This document shows positions 1 to 9,495 of a stretch of DNA of 64,000 nt, in pieces. The DNA comes from Gnetum montanum (taxonomy: Eukaryota; Streptophyta; Gnetopsida; Gnetales; Gnetaceae). Below the pieces are notes generated by a model that worked only from the letters and a program-made list of their open reading frames with translations, was not told the origin of the DNA and made no database searches. Location: contig MNCI01004927.1 in assembly GCA_015680685.1 (NCBI GenBank), positions 157,952-221,951 on the forward strand, in the 5' to 3' direction. Both the position numbers and the translations under genes were made by a program. Each line of letters begins with the position of its first letter. The stretch's first letter is position 1.

Positions 1-90
1 TCTGCTAGGACTATAAACTAGCACATCACAGTCTACCAGGACCTTAAACTAGGTTCACGGTCTACCAGGACTTTAAACTGGCATGTTGCT
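1..90 (+). repeat. Minisatellite cluster in the 3' UTR of element C0
   Basis: Three degenerate units of roughly 30 bp read along the plus strand, each with a core like GTCTACCAGGACCTTAAACT followed by a variable spacer. The same motif, always in element sense, occurs in B1, C1 and D. It lies between the coding region and the 3' LTR of a Tat-type element whose 5' part is left of the window. Confidence 0.75.
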
Positions 91-1156
91 GATCTGATTT
101 GAGCACCTGCCATTGGTGAAACCCTTGGGAGCACTCATAGCATCAGTGCCTCCCACCATTCTGGTGATCTTTTGGAGCACTCACCATTAGTGTGGCCTTT
201 AGAGGACTCACAACATCATCACCTTGGCACCTTCACTGGCTTCTTGAGCACTTGCAACTAGCATAGCATTTCACACTTTCACAGCATCTTTGCATCCAGC
301 ACTTGCAGCATCTTCACATTTGGCATTTGCACTTGCATTTCACATTTTGCAGTTTTCTTATCCTCTCTGAGTTGTGTTTGTAGAACGAAGCCTTGGAGGT
401 GGTTGTGCAAAGGTGCATCTCATCACAATAGTAAGTCACCACATTGCTTTGATGTGCATGATTGGATTGCTTGAGCTGCTTAAGAGTGCACATCCCCCTC
501 ATCCCTGTTATAGCCTATGCACATCCATTTCTTCATCCCAATATCCTCTCATCCTCCCCATACTCATGATTTCACACTCCTCTGATGCATACGCATTGTG
601 ACACACATGGCATTCTCTTCATATCAATCGTTGAACCCATGGTTGATGTAACACAATTCATCCTATGGGACGCCTTTGTTGCGTGGTAAAGGCCTAAGCA
701 GATGTAACATGAATCATCCCTGGGAGGAAACATCTATCCTATAGATGCAATGTGATGCATCAAAACAAAGCCCATCTTCTCGATGGCCAACTTGCAGCTA
801 ACATTCAGTGGTAAGCCGAACCCAAAAAAAAGGTTTTCCTAAAAAAAACTGATCAACAACGTTGTAGCTTCGCAATTGGCCCATCCTTGGATCAACTTTG
901 ACCCTCCCATAAGTACCCTAATGAAAGGTCAACGTTTCAGGGGTAAGCTACTTCATGCCATGATCACCATCAGCCATGCTGACTTCACGTTTTACATCAT
1001 GATCCACTATTTGCATTTCGTTTCCACAGTTCGCATTTCATATTCATAGCATTGCCTATACCCCTTTTCCCCTAGCATAACCTTATTCTCATAACACTCT
1101 TGAGCATGGTAAAAAAACATCTAATCTTGTGCTGATGAATGATGTTGGTGACATGT
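91..1156 (+). other. 3' UTR of Tat-type element C0 with conserved splice-acceptor-like segment
   Basis: This is non-coding element sequence. A pyrimidine-rich run ends in GTTGTGTTTGTAG at 371-383, and the 150 bases after it are conserved at the matching place in B1, C1 and D. A short open frame here (374-601) aligns by eye with a minus-strand frame at 35121-35354 of C1, sharing a core like LMCMI..L..LKS.HPPH, so it is either a small conserved ORF or conserved RNA. At 650-715 the motif GATGTAACACAATTCATCC occurs twice and is again conserved in C1 and D. No host gene is visible. Confidence 0.6.
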
Positions 1157-1237
1157 TTGCTATGGTGTTTTGTAATTCTTTGTTGACGTCTCTCGGGCCA
1201 CTCTAGACGTCAACAAAGAGGGGCCATTGAAACACCA
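1157..1237 (+). promoter_or_regulatory. PPT-containing stem-loop at the 3' LTR junction of C0
   Basis: TGGTGTTTTG opens and TGAAACACCA closes an inverted repeat. An inner stem pairs TTCTTTGTTGACGTC with GACGTCAACAAAGAG. The second arm contains the purine-rich tract ACAAAGAGGGGCC directly before the LTR start TGAAACACC, which is the position of the polypurine tract that primes plus-strand DNA synthesis. The same structure is found at 10646-10724, 34487-34577 and 59195-59270. Confidence 0.7.
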
Positions 1238-1673
1238 CAAAATTTTAGGTCTCGACATCACGACTGCAAATATGGCTAAGTGTCAAAACGGTGGCACTTT
1301 GCCCATATTTTTCCAAGTGGTGAGTGTAGTCAACTCTAACTCCAGATTTGCAAAATTTCTCTAAGTGTTAGAACAATGGCACTTTCTGCACCCTGTTATA
1401 CTACGTAGCGTAGCGCACTGTTACGCTACAGAGCGTAGTGCATTGTTACGCTACATAGCGTAGTGCACTGTTACACTATGTAACACATTGTTATGCTGTG
1501 TAACACACTCTTATGCTACGTAACACCTAGTTACATTGCTTAACACCCATGTCTATTGTAGCATAGCACCATGTCTAGTGTTGCAGTTAGTGTCTCGTGT
1601 CCCATGTGTAACACAAGCCGAGCATAGTATACAGTAACAACCAGCGTCCTGTGTCCCATGTGTAACATGGGAC
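1228..1673 (+). mobile_element. C0 3' LTR, left part (split by B1)
   Basis: The LTR starts TGAAACACCACAAAA after the PPT and matches the starts of the C1 LTRs, including the stretch GTCAAAACGGTGGCACTTTG. It is broken at 1673 by element B1; GGGAC (1669-1673) is repeated at 12416-12420 as the target-site duplication. The LTR resumes at 12421. Confidence 0.8.
1395..1510 (+). repeat. Palindromic repeat array GCTACGTAGCGTAG in C0 LTR
   Basis: About four tandem units of roughly 27 bp with the form CACTGTTACGCTACATAGCG, each containing a near-palindrome around CTACGTAG or CTACATAG, degrading to TATGTAACAC units to the right. The D LTR has related palindromes at 58292-58911. Confidence 0.75.
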
Positions 1674-1774
1674 TGAAAAACCACTAATTTCGGCCTAACA
1701 CTTTGAAAAAAGAACAACTCAGAGCCTTTGTAACTTTTAAGAGGAAAAAATTTGACTAAGGCATGAAACTCATA

Positions 1775-2605
1775 CTCAGCTTGTCAAGCTGGCCTGCTCA
1801 CGTTGGGCTTGTCAAGCCAGCTTGCCCTCAGCATGATTAACTCCAATGACTTCAAAATCAAGTCAAAGATGGTCCAATTTGAGGGTGCAAGCCATCCTCA
1901 AGGGTCAATGTTGTCCACTTCAAATATCAGCATTTGGGAATTCAAATTTTTGACCAAATTATACAAATTTTCTCACTCATGCTGTGATCACGCTGGCAAC
2001 GTGTGTACAACGTGACCAACTCCAAGATGCCTTAGAATCGAGTCAAAATGGTTTGATTTCAAAGTTGCAAGTCATCCTCAAGGTTCATTGTTGATAACTT
2101 CATGTCCTAGCCTCTAGAATTCTAGATTTCAGGTCCAAAATTGTAAAGTTTTTATATCTCATGCTGAGGTCACACTGACAGTGTGAGTTACCAAAAGTGG
2201 CTCAAATCAAGACACACTCAAGCTCAATTTTCAACATGCATCTCACTCTCAGGTTAAAACATAGTCAGGGAATTGTTGCATTCAAAGAGAAGGCTTCAAA
2301 AGATCAAAAATTAATTTGAAATATGTCATTTTCATCAGGTCATGTTGAGGTCACGCTGTCAACGTGACTACAACATGAGTAACAGCCAAACACACACTGA
2401 AGACATGTCAAGATAGAGTAAACTCACGCTGGAAGTTTTTGTGGAATAGAAATGCCTCAAATGGCCACAAAACCACTCAAATCAACATCCTGCAGTAGTC
2501 AATCCATGGAGCAATCCATGGATTAAGTGAGTTGGAGTCAATTTCTCTTATTGTACACTATCATTTTTGTAAATTTTCACCATTTGTGAGCTTGTCAAGC
2601 TCTTA
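1775..2605 (+). repeat. Palindrome array AGCTTGTCAAGCT / TCACGCTG..ACGTGA in B1 LTR
   Basis: Repeated short palindromes: AGCTTGTCAAGCT (1778-1790), GGCTTGTCAAGCC (1806-1818), GAGCTTGTCAAGCTC (2588-2602), and a second type GTCACGCTGTCAACGTGAC near 2351 with degenerate copies near 1985 and 2168. The same motifs recur in the 3' LTR and in the leader at 3455-3650. Confidence 0.7.
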
Positions 2606-2817
2606 CGATCCAAATTGTATCTGTGGGCATAAGCTAGCTTGTGTAAGCCAATACACATTGTAAAATACAATGCATCTAGTCAAAAACATAGCTTGCCCAT
2701 GCACTTCCAACTCACACACAGCTGTCCATCAAACATGTGTCACATGATCTATTTTTCCTCTCATCTCTTAGCCGTTGATTCCATCCATGAATTTCGTGCT
2801 CGAGCCTAGCTAAACCT

Positions 2818-2824
2818 TATAAAT
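2818..2824 (+). promoter_or_regulatory. TATA box of B1 5' LTR
   Basis: TATAAAT within CCTTATAAATATTCC, with a matching copy at 11880-11886 in the 3' LTR. It is placed about 1.15 kb into the LTR and is the likely promoter for B1 genomic RNA. Confidence 0.6.
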
Positions 2825-3355
2825 ATTCCATCCATTCACATAAATGAGGTTGAAAATTTTGAAGGTTGATCGCTTAGCGAGCATTGACTGGCAACTTTGG
2901 ATGCTTAGGCACACGTGACTCCCAACATCCAAGCACCTGTAAACACATCACCCCAAGGCTTAGTGCTTGACTTGCCATCCACACATGCAACTAGGCTTTG
3001 ACCGATGCAAATCTTTGTTAAGAAATAGAATACAGTTCATTGTTGCCTTCCATTTGTATTGTTTGCTCGTTTTATTCTTTGTTTACAATACAATTCTGTA
3101 TACACTCTGTTTGCATTTCGTGCATCACTGTTTACATTTCGTACGTCATCAGTTACGATAACCCTAGTGCTAGCCATAGCTTACGCTTGGGGAAGTCCTT
3201 GGTTGATTTGCGTGCAGACCATCCAAGGCACTGTACCTTCATTTTTTTCTAGCTTGCCCTCACATGAAGGTAGGGTTGGCTGTGTCTCTCCGATAATCTT
3301 TTAGCATTTGTTTTTCCTTCTAGCCTCACGCTGATGATTTTTGTCAGTACAGTAA

Positions 3356-3376
3356 ATTGGCTCTAGAAGGAGGGCT
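3356..3376 (+). promoter_or_regulatory. Primer-binding-site position of B1
   Basis: Five bases after the LTR end lies TTGGCTCTAGAAGGAGGGC. Element C1 has TTTTGGTGCTAGAAAGAGG in the same place, so the motif TTGG.(G/C)CTAGAA.GAGG is conserved and is probably the tRNA primer site. I do not assign the tRNA. Confidence 0.55.
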
Positions 3377-3439
3377 TGAACTTGTTTACCTTCTTGTCAA
3401 AATGTTGATCATGCTACTTGTTAAATGTTGCACAAACCA

Positions 3440-3660
3440 AGTGCTAAAACCACGCCTAGCTTGTCAATTCAGCTTGCTCACGCCAGCTTGTCAAGCCAAG
3501 TTACACACGTTAACCCCAGTCACTCATGCTCAGCTTACTCACACTGAGCCCAGTCACTCACACTCAGCTTACTCATGCTGAGCCCAATCACTCATGCTTA
3601 GCTTACTCATGCTAAGCCTAGTCACTCACACCCCAGCTTGACAAGCTAGCTTGCTCATGC
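3440..3660 (+). repeat. Leader tandem repeats echoing the LTR palindrome
   Basis: About five imperfect units with the form CAGCTTACTCATGCTGAGCC then CAATCACTCATG, roughly 31 bp each, flanked by AGCTTGTCAAGCC and AGCTTGACAAGCTAGC copies of the LTR palindrome. They lie in the 5' untranslated leader between PBS and gag. Confidence 0.7.
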
Positions 3661-3701
3661 TACTATGGATCTTTGACTTTGGGGCTAGGACCTCAAACCC
3701 T

Positions 3702-5720
3702 ATGACTGCGATAGAACCCATAACTATCATTGAAGCCATAAACCCTCAAGGGCCAACTTGCCAGTCACTTAGGCTACAGGGTAGGGACCCTACTTATGCA
3801 ATCCTCACACCAGAACAATATAATTTCATTTGTGTGAAGATTCAAGCCAAATTTCCTATTGATCACATAGAAAGAGAAGCAAAGCAAAACTATGAGCTCG
3901 TCTACAAGGGAGGTCGTGAGTTCACTCCCTCAACATTTGACATAATCCCCCTTGTTGAGCCCCATCATTGACTCATATCTTAGCTTCTCATGGCGAAGAA
4001 TCAAACTTCATAGCCACCTTTGATAGAGCCTCAGAGTGAAGATGAGGAAGATGACTTTATGACCCAATCTGAGCATGGAGATTCATACCATACCGTCAAT
4101 CCTCATGCCCATACAAACTCATCATTCCAACCTTTCCTAGAAGAGACCATACTTCCTCCTTTATCCATGAACACTCAAGCACCGATTTCTCTATAGGAAG
4201 TACCCACTTCCATTCCCACCTTCTCTAGGCCCAAAATTCAATCTGATATGTCCACCTCCATCATACCTCCACAAGTACAATCCCAACAACCCCCCTCCTC
4301 AAACTAATTCAGGATCAATCTTCTGACCTCAAGTAATTGGGATGCCATTAGTTATACCATCTTCCACGTCTACCCACTACATACCATAAGTACAAACCCA
4401 TGGAGCACCTATGATTACTTTATCCCAACATGTTCAGGGTGACACCTCATAACCTATGGCTGGCTAGTGGGTTTCACCAGCTATCTAGTAACACCAACCT
4501 ACTCACTATAACGTATCACACCCTGCAATCCCATCTTTGAATGTTTCTCTACCACAACAACTGACAATCCAACAGTCTCCCTTTCCACAAACAATACAAC
4601 AATCAAACTACTACCAATCGCAATCTACTCAACTAGTCAGTCTGCCTACTGTCCAAGAGTGGGCAGACATAAAGAAAATGATGCACTCATTAACCGAGGA
4701 GTTAAAGTGCCTTAAAATTGCAAACACTGAGGAAGTCAAGGTGTTGGAATTCTACCAAGATGACCCAATCCACCCTTCAGTTCCACCATTAACCTTACCA
4801 AAGAGAATCTCACTACCTCAACTAACCAAGTACAATGGAGAGGGAGATCCAAATGCCCATTTGGTAACATTTTGACTAGAATGTCTATTGATTCAGACTT
4901 GGCCTCATGCAATTCTATGTGTATTTTCTTTTTCCCTAACAAGAAGAGCCTAAGATTGGTACCGAGCTTTACCCCATAACTCCATATCCTCTCTAGAAGA
5001 TTTGTTACATCAATTCATTACCTGTTTTAAATATAATTTAAAGCCTAAAGCCATACTAGATGGTCTGATTTAGATTAAACAAGTTCCGTTAGAGCCAGTG
5101 CAAAAATTCATCCAAAGGTGGAGTGTAGCCCTGAATGAACTTCACGAGCCCATACCTGAGACATACCTGCTTACCATTCTTAAGGCTACCGTGAATGACT
5201 TCGTTAAATCAAAACTTTATTATTTGAGTGCTCGTACTTTGATTCAAGCATGCACACAAATTAAGAACATAGAAGAGGCGACACAATCAAGTAATGACCC
5301 AGCTTACCTAGCCTTTAGGAGCCAACATATGAGGAAAGATAAGGATAAATCCAAAATTATGGTAGCAGTGGTGGCCAAAACAGCTCGACCAAACAATTCA
5401 GGATAGAGAGGAAAACAACCCGCTGCTCCAACCAGCCATGAAAGAATCGCATCTACCCCTACACGTGAATCTTCCTCAACTAAAACCATAAACATGGGTC
5501 ACACTCGTACATTTGAACTAAAAGATCCTACTCAACACACACCTTTGCCTATGAAGCCTTCATAATTATTAGATCAACTTCTAAAGGCTGGGTTAATCAA
5601 GCACAAACAAATGTCCCCTGCGGCATCCCAAAAATGTGATCGACTCTGTGAGTTGGCTAAGAACCCAACCTTAGCAACAGCTGATGAGCCCCTTGTTCCA
5701 AGGGGCTTTAGGTTGGATAG
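3702..5720 (+). pseudogene. B1 gag, first part (broken)
   Basis: Gag-like structural protein of a Ty3/gypsy element. ATG 3702 opens MTAIEPITIIEAINPQGPTC and runs to FDIIPLVEPHH, then a stop. A C1 homologue reads FDIIPLM at the same place, so this N-terminus is real and conserved. It continues with an acidic stretch (QSEDEEDDFMTQSEHGDS), a Pro/Gln/Ser-rich linker, and the capsid-like motif LPQLTKYNGEGDPNAHL near 4815-4865. The capsid C-terminal half includes LYYLSARTLIQACTQIKNIE (5215-5275). Several stops and at least one frame change occur. At 5721 it is interrupted by a solo LTR. It would form virus-like particles if intact. Confidence 0.75.
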
Positions 5721-6559
5721 TGATGAGTGGCGAGGTACCCCTACACTCAACCATATGAATACTAGTGTTACACGCATGATCTGGTCGAACTCCGCAGACT
5801 AAGTGCCTACACGCCTTATGGAACACTTAAGGTTAATCATTCATTGTCTTCCCAGACTTACTTGTATTTTTCATGGTTGTATGGTTAAGTAAGTCTGAGG
5901 TATATGATTTTTATATCTTTTCTATTTTATCTCCTATGCTAATGAGGTGAAGGGTGAAGAGACTAATTAACTATCTTTAACTAACTAAGCCTTAATTAAC
6001 TTAGCATCAGTATCCGTTCCCACTTACCGTTCACACCCTAAACTAATGCAACCTTGGTTACCAAATGCTATTCATTACTGGGATCACCAAGCGTAACGCA
6101 CGTGCTCGAAGTGATCGTACTGAATGCACTTAACTAGGAAAGAAGGGTTGAAAGAGAATTAATGACTAATAAAGTAATTAAATGATAAATAATAAAAAAT
6201 AGTAAATAAAATCCTATTTAGCCTATTCCATGAACTGCAAAGTTTATCCAAGAAGTTCTCCTTTATTTCCGTACACAACTTGTGTTCAGGTACAATAATT
6301 GCTCGAATAAAGATCCGTTCACTTTGGAGCTCCTACTATAGGCACATGGAAATTATTCTATCTCTGGAGAGGTAAAACTGCCAGAGTTTTGCTACGGTCT
6401 AGGCCTAGATTGTGAAACAAGGGAGAGCTGCCTCTTATTTATAGATTTGGTGGTGCACACGATATTGCAGGGGAAGACGTGATATCGTGTACATGATATC
6501 GTGGGGGATGCGATATCACATAAGCGATATCGCGGCCCATGCGATATCGCATCCCATCA
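5721..6559 (-). mobile_element. Athila-type solo LTR in B1 gag
   Basis: 839 bp starting TGATGAGTGGCGAGG and ending ATCCCATCA, flanked by GATAG on both sides (5716-5720 and 6560-6564). It matches the A2 5' LTR in the same orientation, with TATA at 6437-6443 (reverse). With no internal region and a perfect duplication, it is a solo LTR left by LTR-LTR recombination. Its U3 (6461-6552) carries one GATATT and five GATATC palindromes. Confidence 0.9.
6461..6552 (-). repeat. GATATC palindrome array in Athila-type U3
   Basis: Five GATATC sites, mostly in longer palindromes such as GCGATATCGC, at about 15-20 bp spacing next to the LTR edge. A2's 5' LTR (47250-47300) has a shorter version. The LTRs of A0 and A1 carry related GATATCGGATACC units. 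Confidence 0.65.
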
Positions 6560-7550
6560 GATAGGTTTTACGAATATCAGCAATGGTGTGGGCATAGAAC
6601 TGACTACTGTTTCACCTTAAAACAAGATATACAATGCATGATTAGTAGGGGTGAAATAGTATTTGACGAGGCAAACCCAGTAAAGCCCTAAANTACCCTA
6701 AACTAATGCAACCTTGGTTACCAAATGCTATTCATTACTGGGATCACCAAGCGTAACGCACGTGCTCGAAGTGATCGTAATTTGCAGGCCTTCTAAAACT
6801 ACATCTACCTCAACACCTCCCCAAACCCCTTTTTTCATATGCACATTCCTTGCACCACAAAAACCATTCGTCATTCACGTACCTCCTTTTTTTGTAGTAG
6901 CAACCACACCATTAGAAAACTGACCCACTCCCTTCGTGATCCGGGTGCCAAAACACCCTGACATGCAACCCCCTACCATTCCCCTGCGACCCTTACAAGA
7001 GTGTCTTGCTGACAAGATGACAAGAGAGCGCCTAGAAAGAGGACATCATGAGCACAAATTAGGACCACCGAAGCCCATATCGCTAAATGTTATTCCTATG
7101 GTTCCGCCCACCAGTGAGCCTAGCACAAGTCATCAAGACAAGAATACTAGTGCTCCCAGTGTCCCAAACTCAACATCCCCAGTTGCTAACACAAGAATCC
7201 CTCCATAAGAGATACGAATGCAAGGTAAAATGGACCAAGTCTCCATAGACAAAAGAATTCCAAGTGGTAAGGATTTAGCAAGTGCATTGACCCAAGTCAC
7301 ACAGGCTTTGAAACAAAAGAACACCTCCTTAAGCCTGTATGATCTAGTAATGACCTCACTGGTACATCGAGAAGCTCTTGTGTGTATGTTGACTTCAATT
7401 CTTGTTAGCGAGGACCTCCTCGTGGATGAGTCATCCATTTATTCAGTATTGTCCCCACAACCTCAAGAATCGAGGCCCACATCCCTAGAGTTTTGTGCCA
7501 ATGATATTAGGCGAGATGAGAAAACTGGAGAGGTCACTACAGCCCCTATG
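6560..7550 (+). pseudogene. B1 gag, second part: nucleocapsid and linker
   Basis: After the solo LTR the frame resumes with a zinc-knuckle-like stretch, WCGHRTDYCFTLKQDIQ, matching the Cys-His segment seen in Tat-type gag before the protease. An assembly join (N at 6693 plus an 85-bp copy of LTR sequence, 6695-6779) breaks it. Then come a Pro/Ser/Thr-rich linker (SEPSTSHQDKNTSAPS) and the frame 7218-7691 with KRIPSGKDLASALTQVTQAL and YDLVMTSLVHREALVCML, of unknown fold. Stops include the TAA at 7206. Confidence 0.65.
6694..6779. other. Assembly duplication after single N
   Basis: N at 6693 is followed by 85 bases (6695-6779) identical to 6035-6119 inside the solo LTR, after which gag continues. 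A 660-base offset copy with no mutation beside a 1-base gap is best read as a contig-join artefact. Confidence 0.8.
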
Positions 7551-8190
7551 TTCATAACAATACAAGTCAACCACTTCAAGATATGTAGGGTGCATGTTGA
7601 TGACAATGCAGCAAAAAACGTAATACCCTTTCCTGTCATCGAAAAACTAGATCTTATAGAGAAAATACGGCCCACAAGGACTCCCTTTTAAAAATCCTTC
7701 AGTGGTTTCCATGTCATGGTAAAAGGCATGCTTACCTTGGATTTCATAGTAGGGGACCTGTTCCCCACATCAGCTGAATTCGTAGTGGTTGATGAAATGT
7801 CGGGGTTCAATCTGATTTTAGGACGACCTTGGCTAGCTCAACTTAGAGCTGTATCCTCACCAATCTAGCAAGAAATCCACCTACCTTATGAGGGCGATGA
7901 AATCATCATACATGGGGACATGACAAAATCACTCACTTCCTCACACCTAAGAATGGATCAAGGGTTAGAAGTTTAGTTCTTTGAGCCTAAACAAGAAACC
8001 ATGAGCTCACTTCAAGACACGAACTAATCGTTAACCCATGAGTCTACTAAAAATGAGGAACCACTAGACGACACAGACATAGGAGCCATTCCCGCTAATG
8101 TCTCTTAGTCAGAGCTACCTTTTAACATCTCTAGTGAAGGGGAAGGGGAGTATAAGATCGTACCTACATGTCCTACCCCTTACATCATAT
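7551..8190 (+). pseudogene. B1 protease (retropepsin), likely inactive
   Basis: Aspartic protease that would mature the Gag polyprotein. The flap and active-site region reads CRVHVDDNAAKNVIPFPVIE; C1 has VDDGAATNV here, so the usual D-x-G is D-D-N in B1 and catalysis is doubtful. The second landmark FNLILGRPWLAQL is at about 7810-7845, followed by SSPI-stop-QEIHLPYEGDEIII. A frame change lies near 7690. The reading sense ends with a stop near 8190 after CPTPYII and no RT follows, which defines B1 as gag-PR only. Confidence 0.75.
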
Positions 8191-8213
8191 GAAAAATAAA
8201 AAAACAACTCAAT

Positions 8214-8480
8214 AACTAGAGCAAACTACCATGCATCCGGAATGATGTTAAACTACCAATAGTCCAGTACAACGTTAAACTGGTAGCGAACGTCCGCGAT
8301 GACGTTAAACTAGCCACAATCAGAAATGGTCAGTTCCTTTTGAGTTTCCCAAAACTATTATCGCTTTTGGTCCACTATGGCCTAAAACTAGTAATCCCTC
8401 AACACAGATGCAATGGTCCACCATGACTCTAAACTGATGTGCATGGCCCGAAATGGCCTTAAACTAGAGCTCAGTATGTT
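8214..8480 (+). repeat. Minisatellite cluster directly after B1 protease
   Basis: About nine units of the family motif in sense orientation (forms like AATGATGTTAAACTACCA, GATGACGTTAAACTAGCC and TGGCCTTAAACTAGAGC), spaced 25-40 bp. It occupies the place where RT and INT would begin. Confidence 0.75.
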
Positions 8481-9150
8481 ACAAATTTATAAACTCTCAT
8501 TACGTTATGTCAAATTTTCATTTACATGTCACAAGTTGCAATTTTAATTCATGCATTCTCGTTACTTTTCCTTTTACAAATATTTTCCTTACGTTTTGTT
8601 CTACATTTTGGAATCTCATTTTACATTCAGCTACATGCATATGTTCATAATATACCTGAGTAAATAAGAAAAACAACAAAAAAAGAGAAATATATATATA
8701 TATATATAATACTGAATGTCAACATGGTAATAGAATGCCAACACATTATGCCATAATTAAATCCATATCATTACATCTATCCCCATACATTTCCATTAAA
8801 CATCAAAAATCCAAAACATTCAGTAACTAAAGCTGGACTAATAGCTAGCTCACATATCAGTACTAGGAGGGTTGGCCCCCAAAATCCTCCACATCATCCG
8901 CTCCCGCTCCACTAGGGCAAGCCTCATCATTACTATGTCCCTATAACGAAACAAAAAATAAACAAACAAGTAAGCATAATAAAACAACCCAGATAAAGTC
9001 TTAGCTAACTAGAAAGGGCCTTACTTAGTCACCAAGGCGTATAATAGCGGAGCATTCAAACTTGCTAACATGGACGGGAACGAGTTTGCTAATCCCACAA
9101 ATCACTTGTACCTGAAACGGTACTATGTCTGATGAACTTGAAGTATGTAA
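8481..9150 (+). other. B1 inter-minisatellite spacer
   Basis: AT-rich non-coding sequence with a short (TA)n run at about 8692-8708. No ORF, pol similarity or other feature is recognised. Confidence 0.5.
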
Positions 9151-9495
9151 CGGTCCTGGCATCACAACCTAAAACTGATACCATAGAACAGTCCTGGGGC
9201 TATGACTTGAAATTGATACCATAGATTATCCTGGCGTCATGATAGTAAATAGACATCATAGAGCTTCATCTAGTATGACATTAAATTACCACATTTGTCC
9301 GCCATGACATGAAACTAGCATGCAGAGTACACTAAGACTATAAATTGGTTTGCCTATTCACAGTCCGCTATGACTATAAACTAGCATTGCACCATCTACT
9401 ACGACGCTAAACTGGCACCGTCCAAAGGATTATGACGTGAAACTAACTCGCAACAGTCTACTAGGACTATAAACTAGTGACATCATAGATGACCA
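9151..9495 (+). repeat. Second minisatellite cluster of B1
   Basis: About ten degenerate units of the same family (for example CTATGACTATAAACTAGCA and CTACTAGGACTATAAACTAG), all in element sense. Confidence 0.75.

Larger units (their letters stand above)
1674..3351 (+). repeat. B1 5' LTR
   Basis: It begins TGAAAAACCACTAATTTC and ends GTCAGTACA, about 1.68 kb. By eye it is highly similar to 10715-12415. It carries a TATA box and a palindrome array. Later C-to-T type differences between the two LTRs are common. Confidence 0.85.

Noticed and set aside
1151-1157. LTR start at TGGTGTTTTG instead of TGAAACACC
   Set aside because: B1 and C1 5' LTRs begin at TGAAA with target duplications directly before it, so the upstream hairpin arm is internal sequence.
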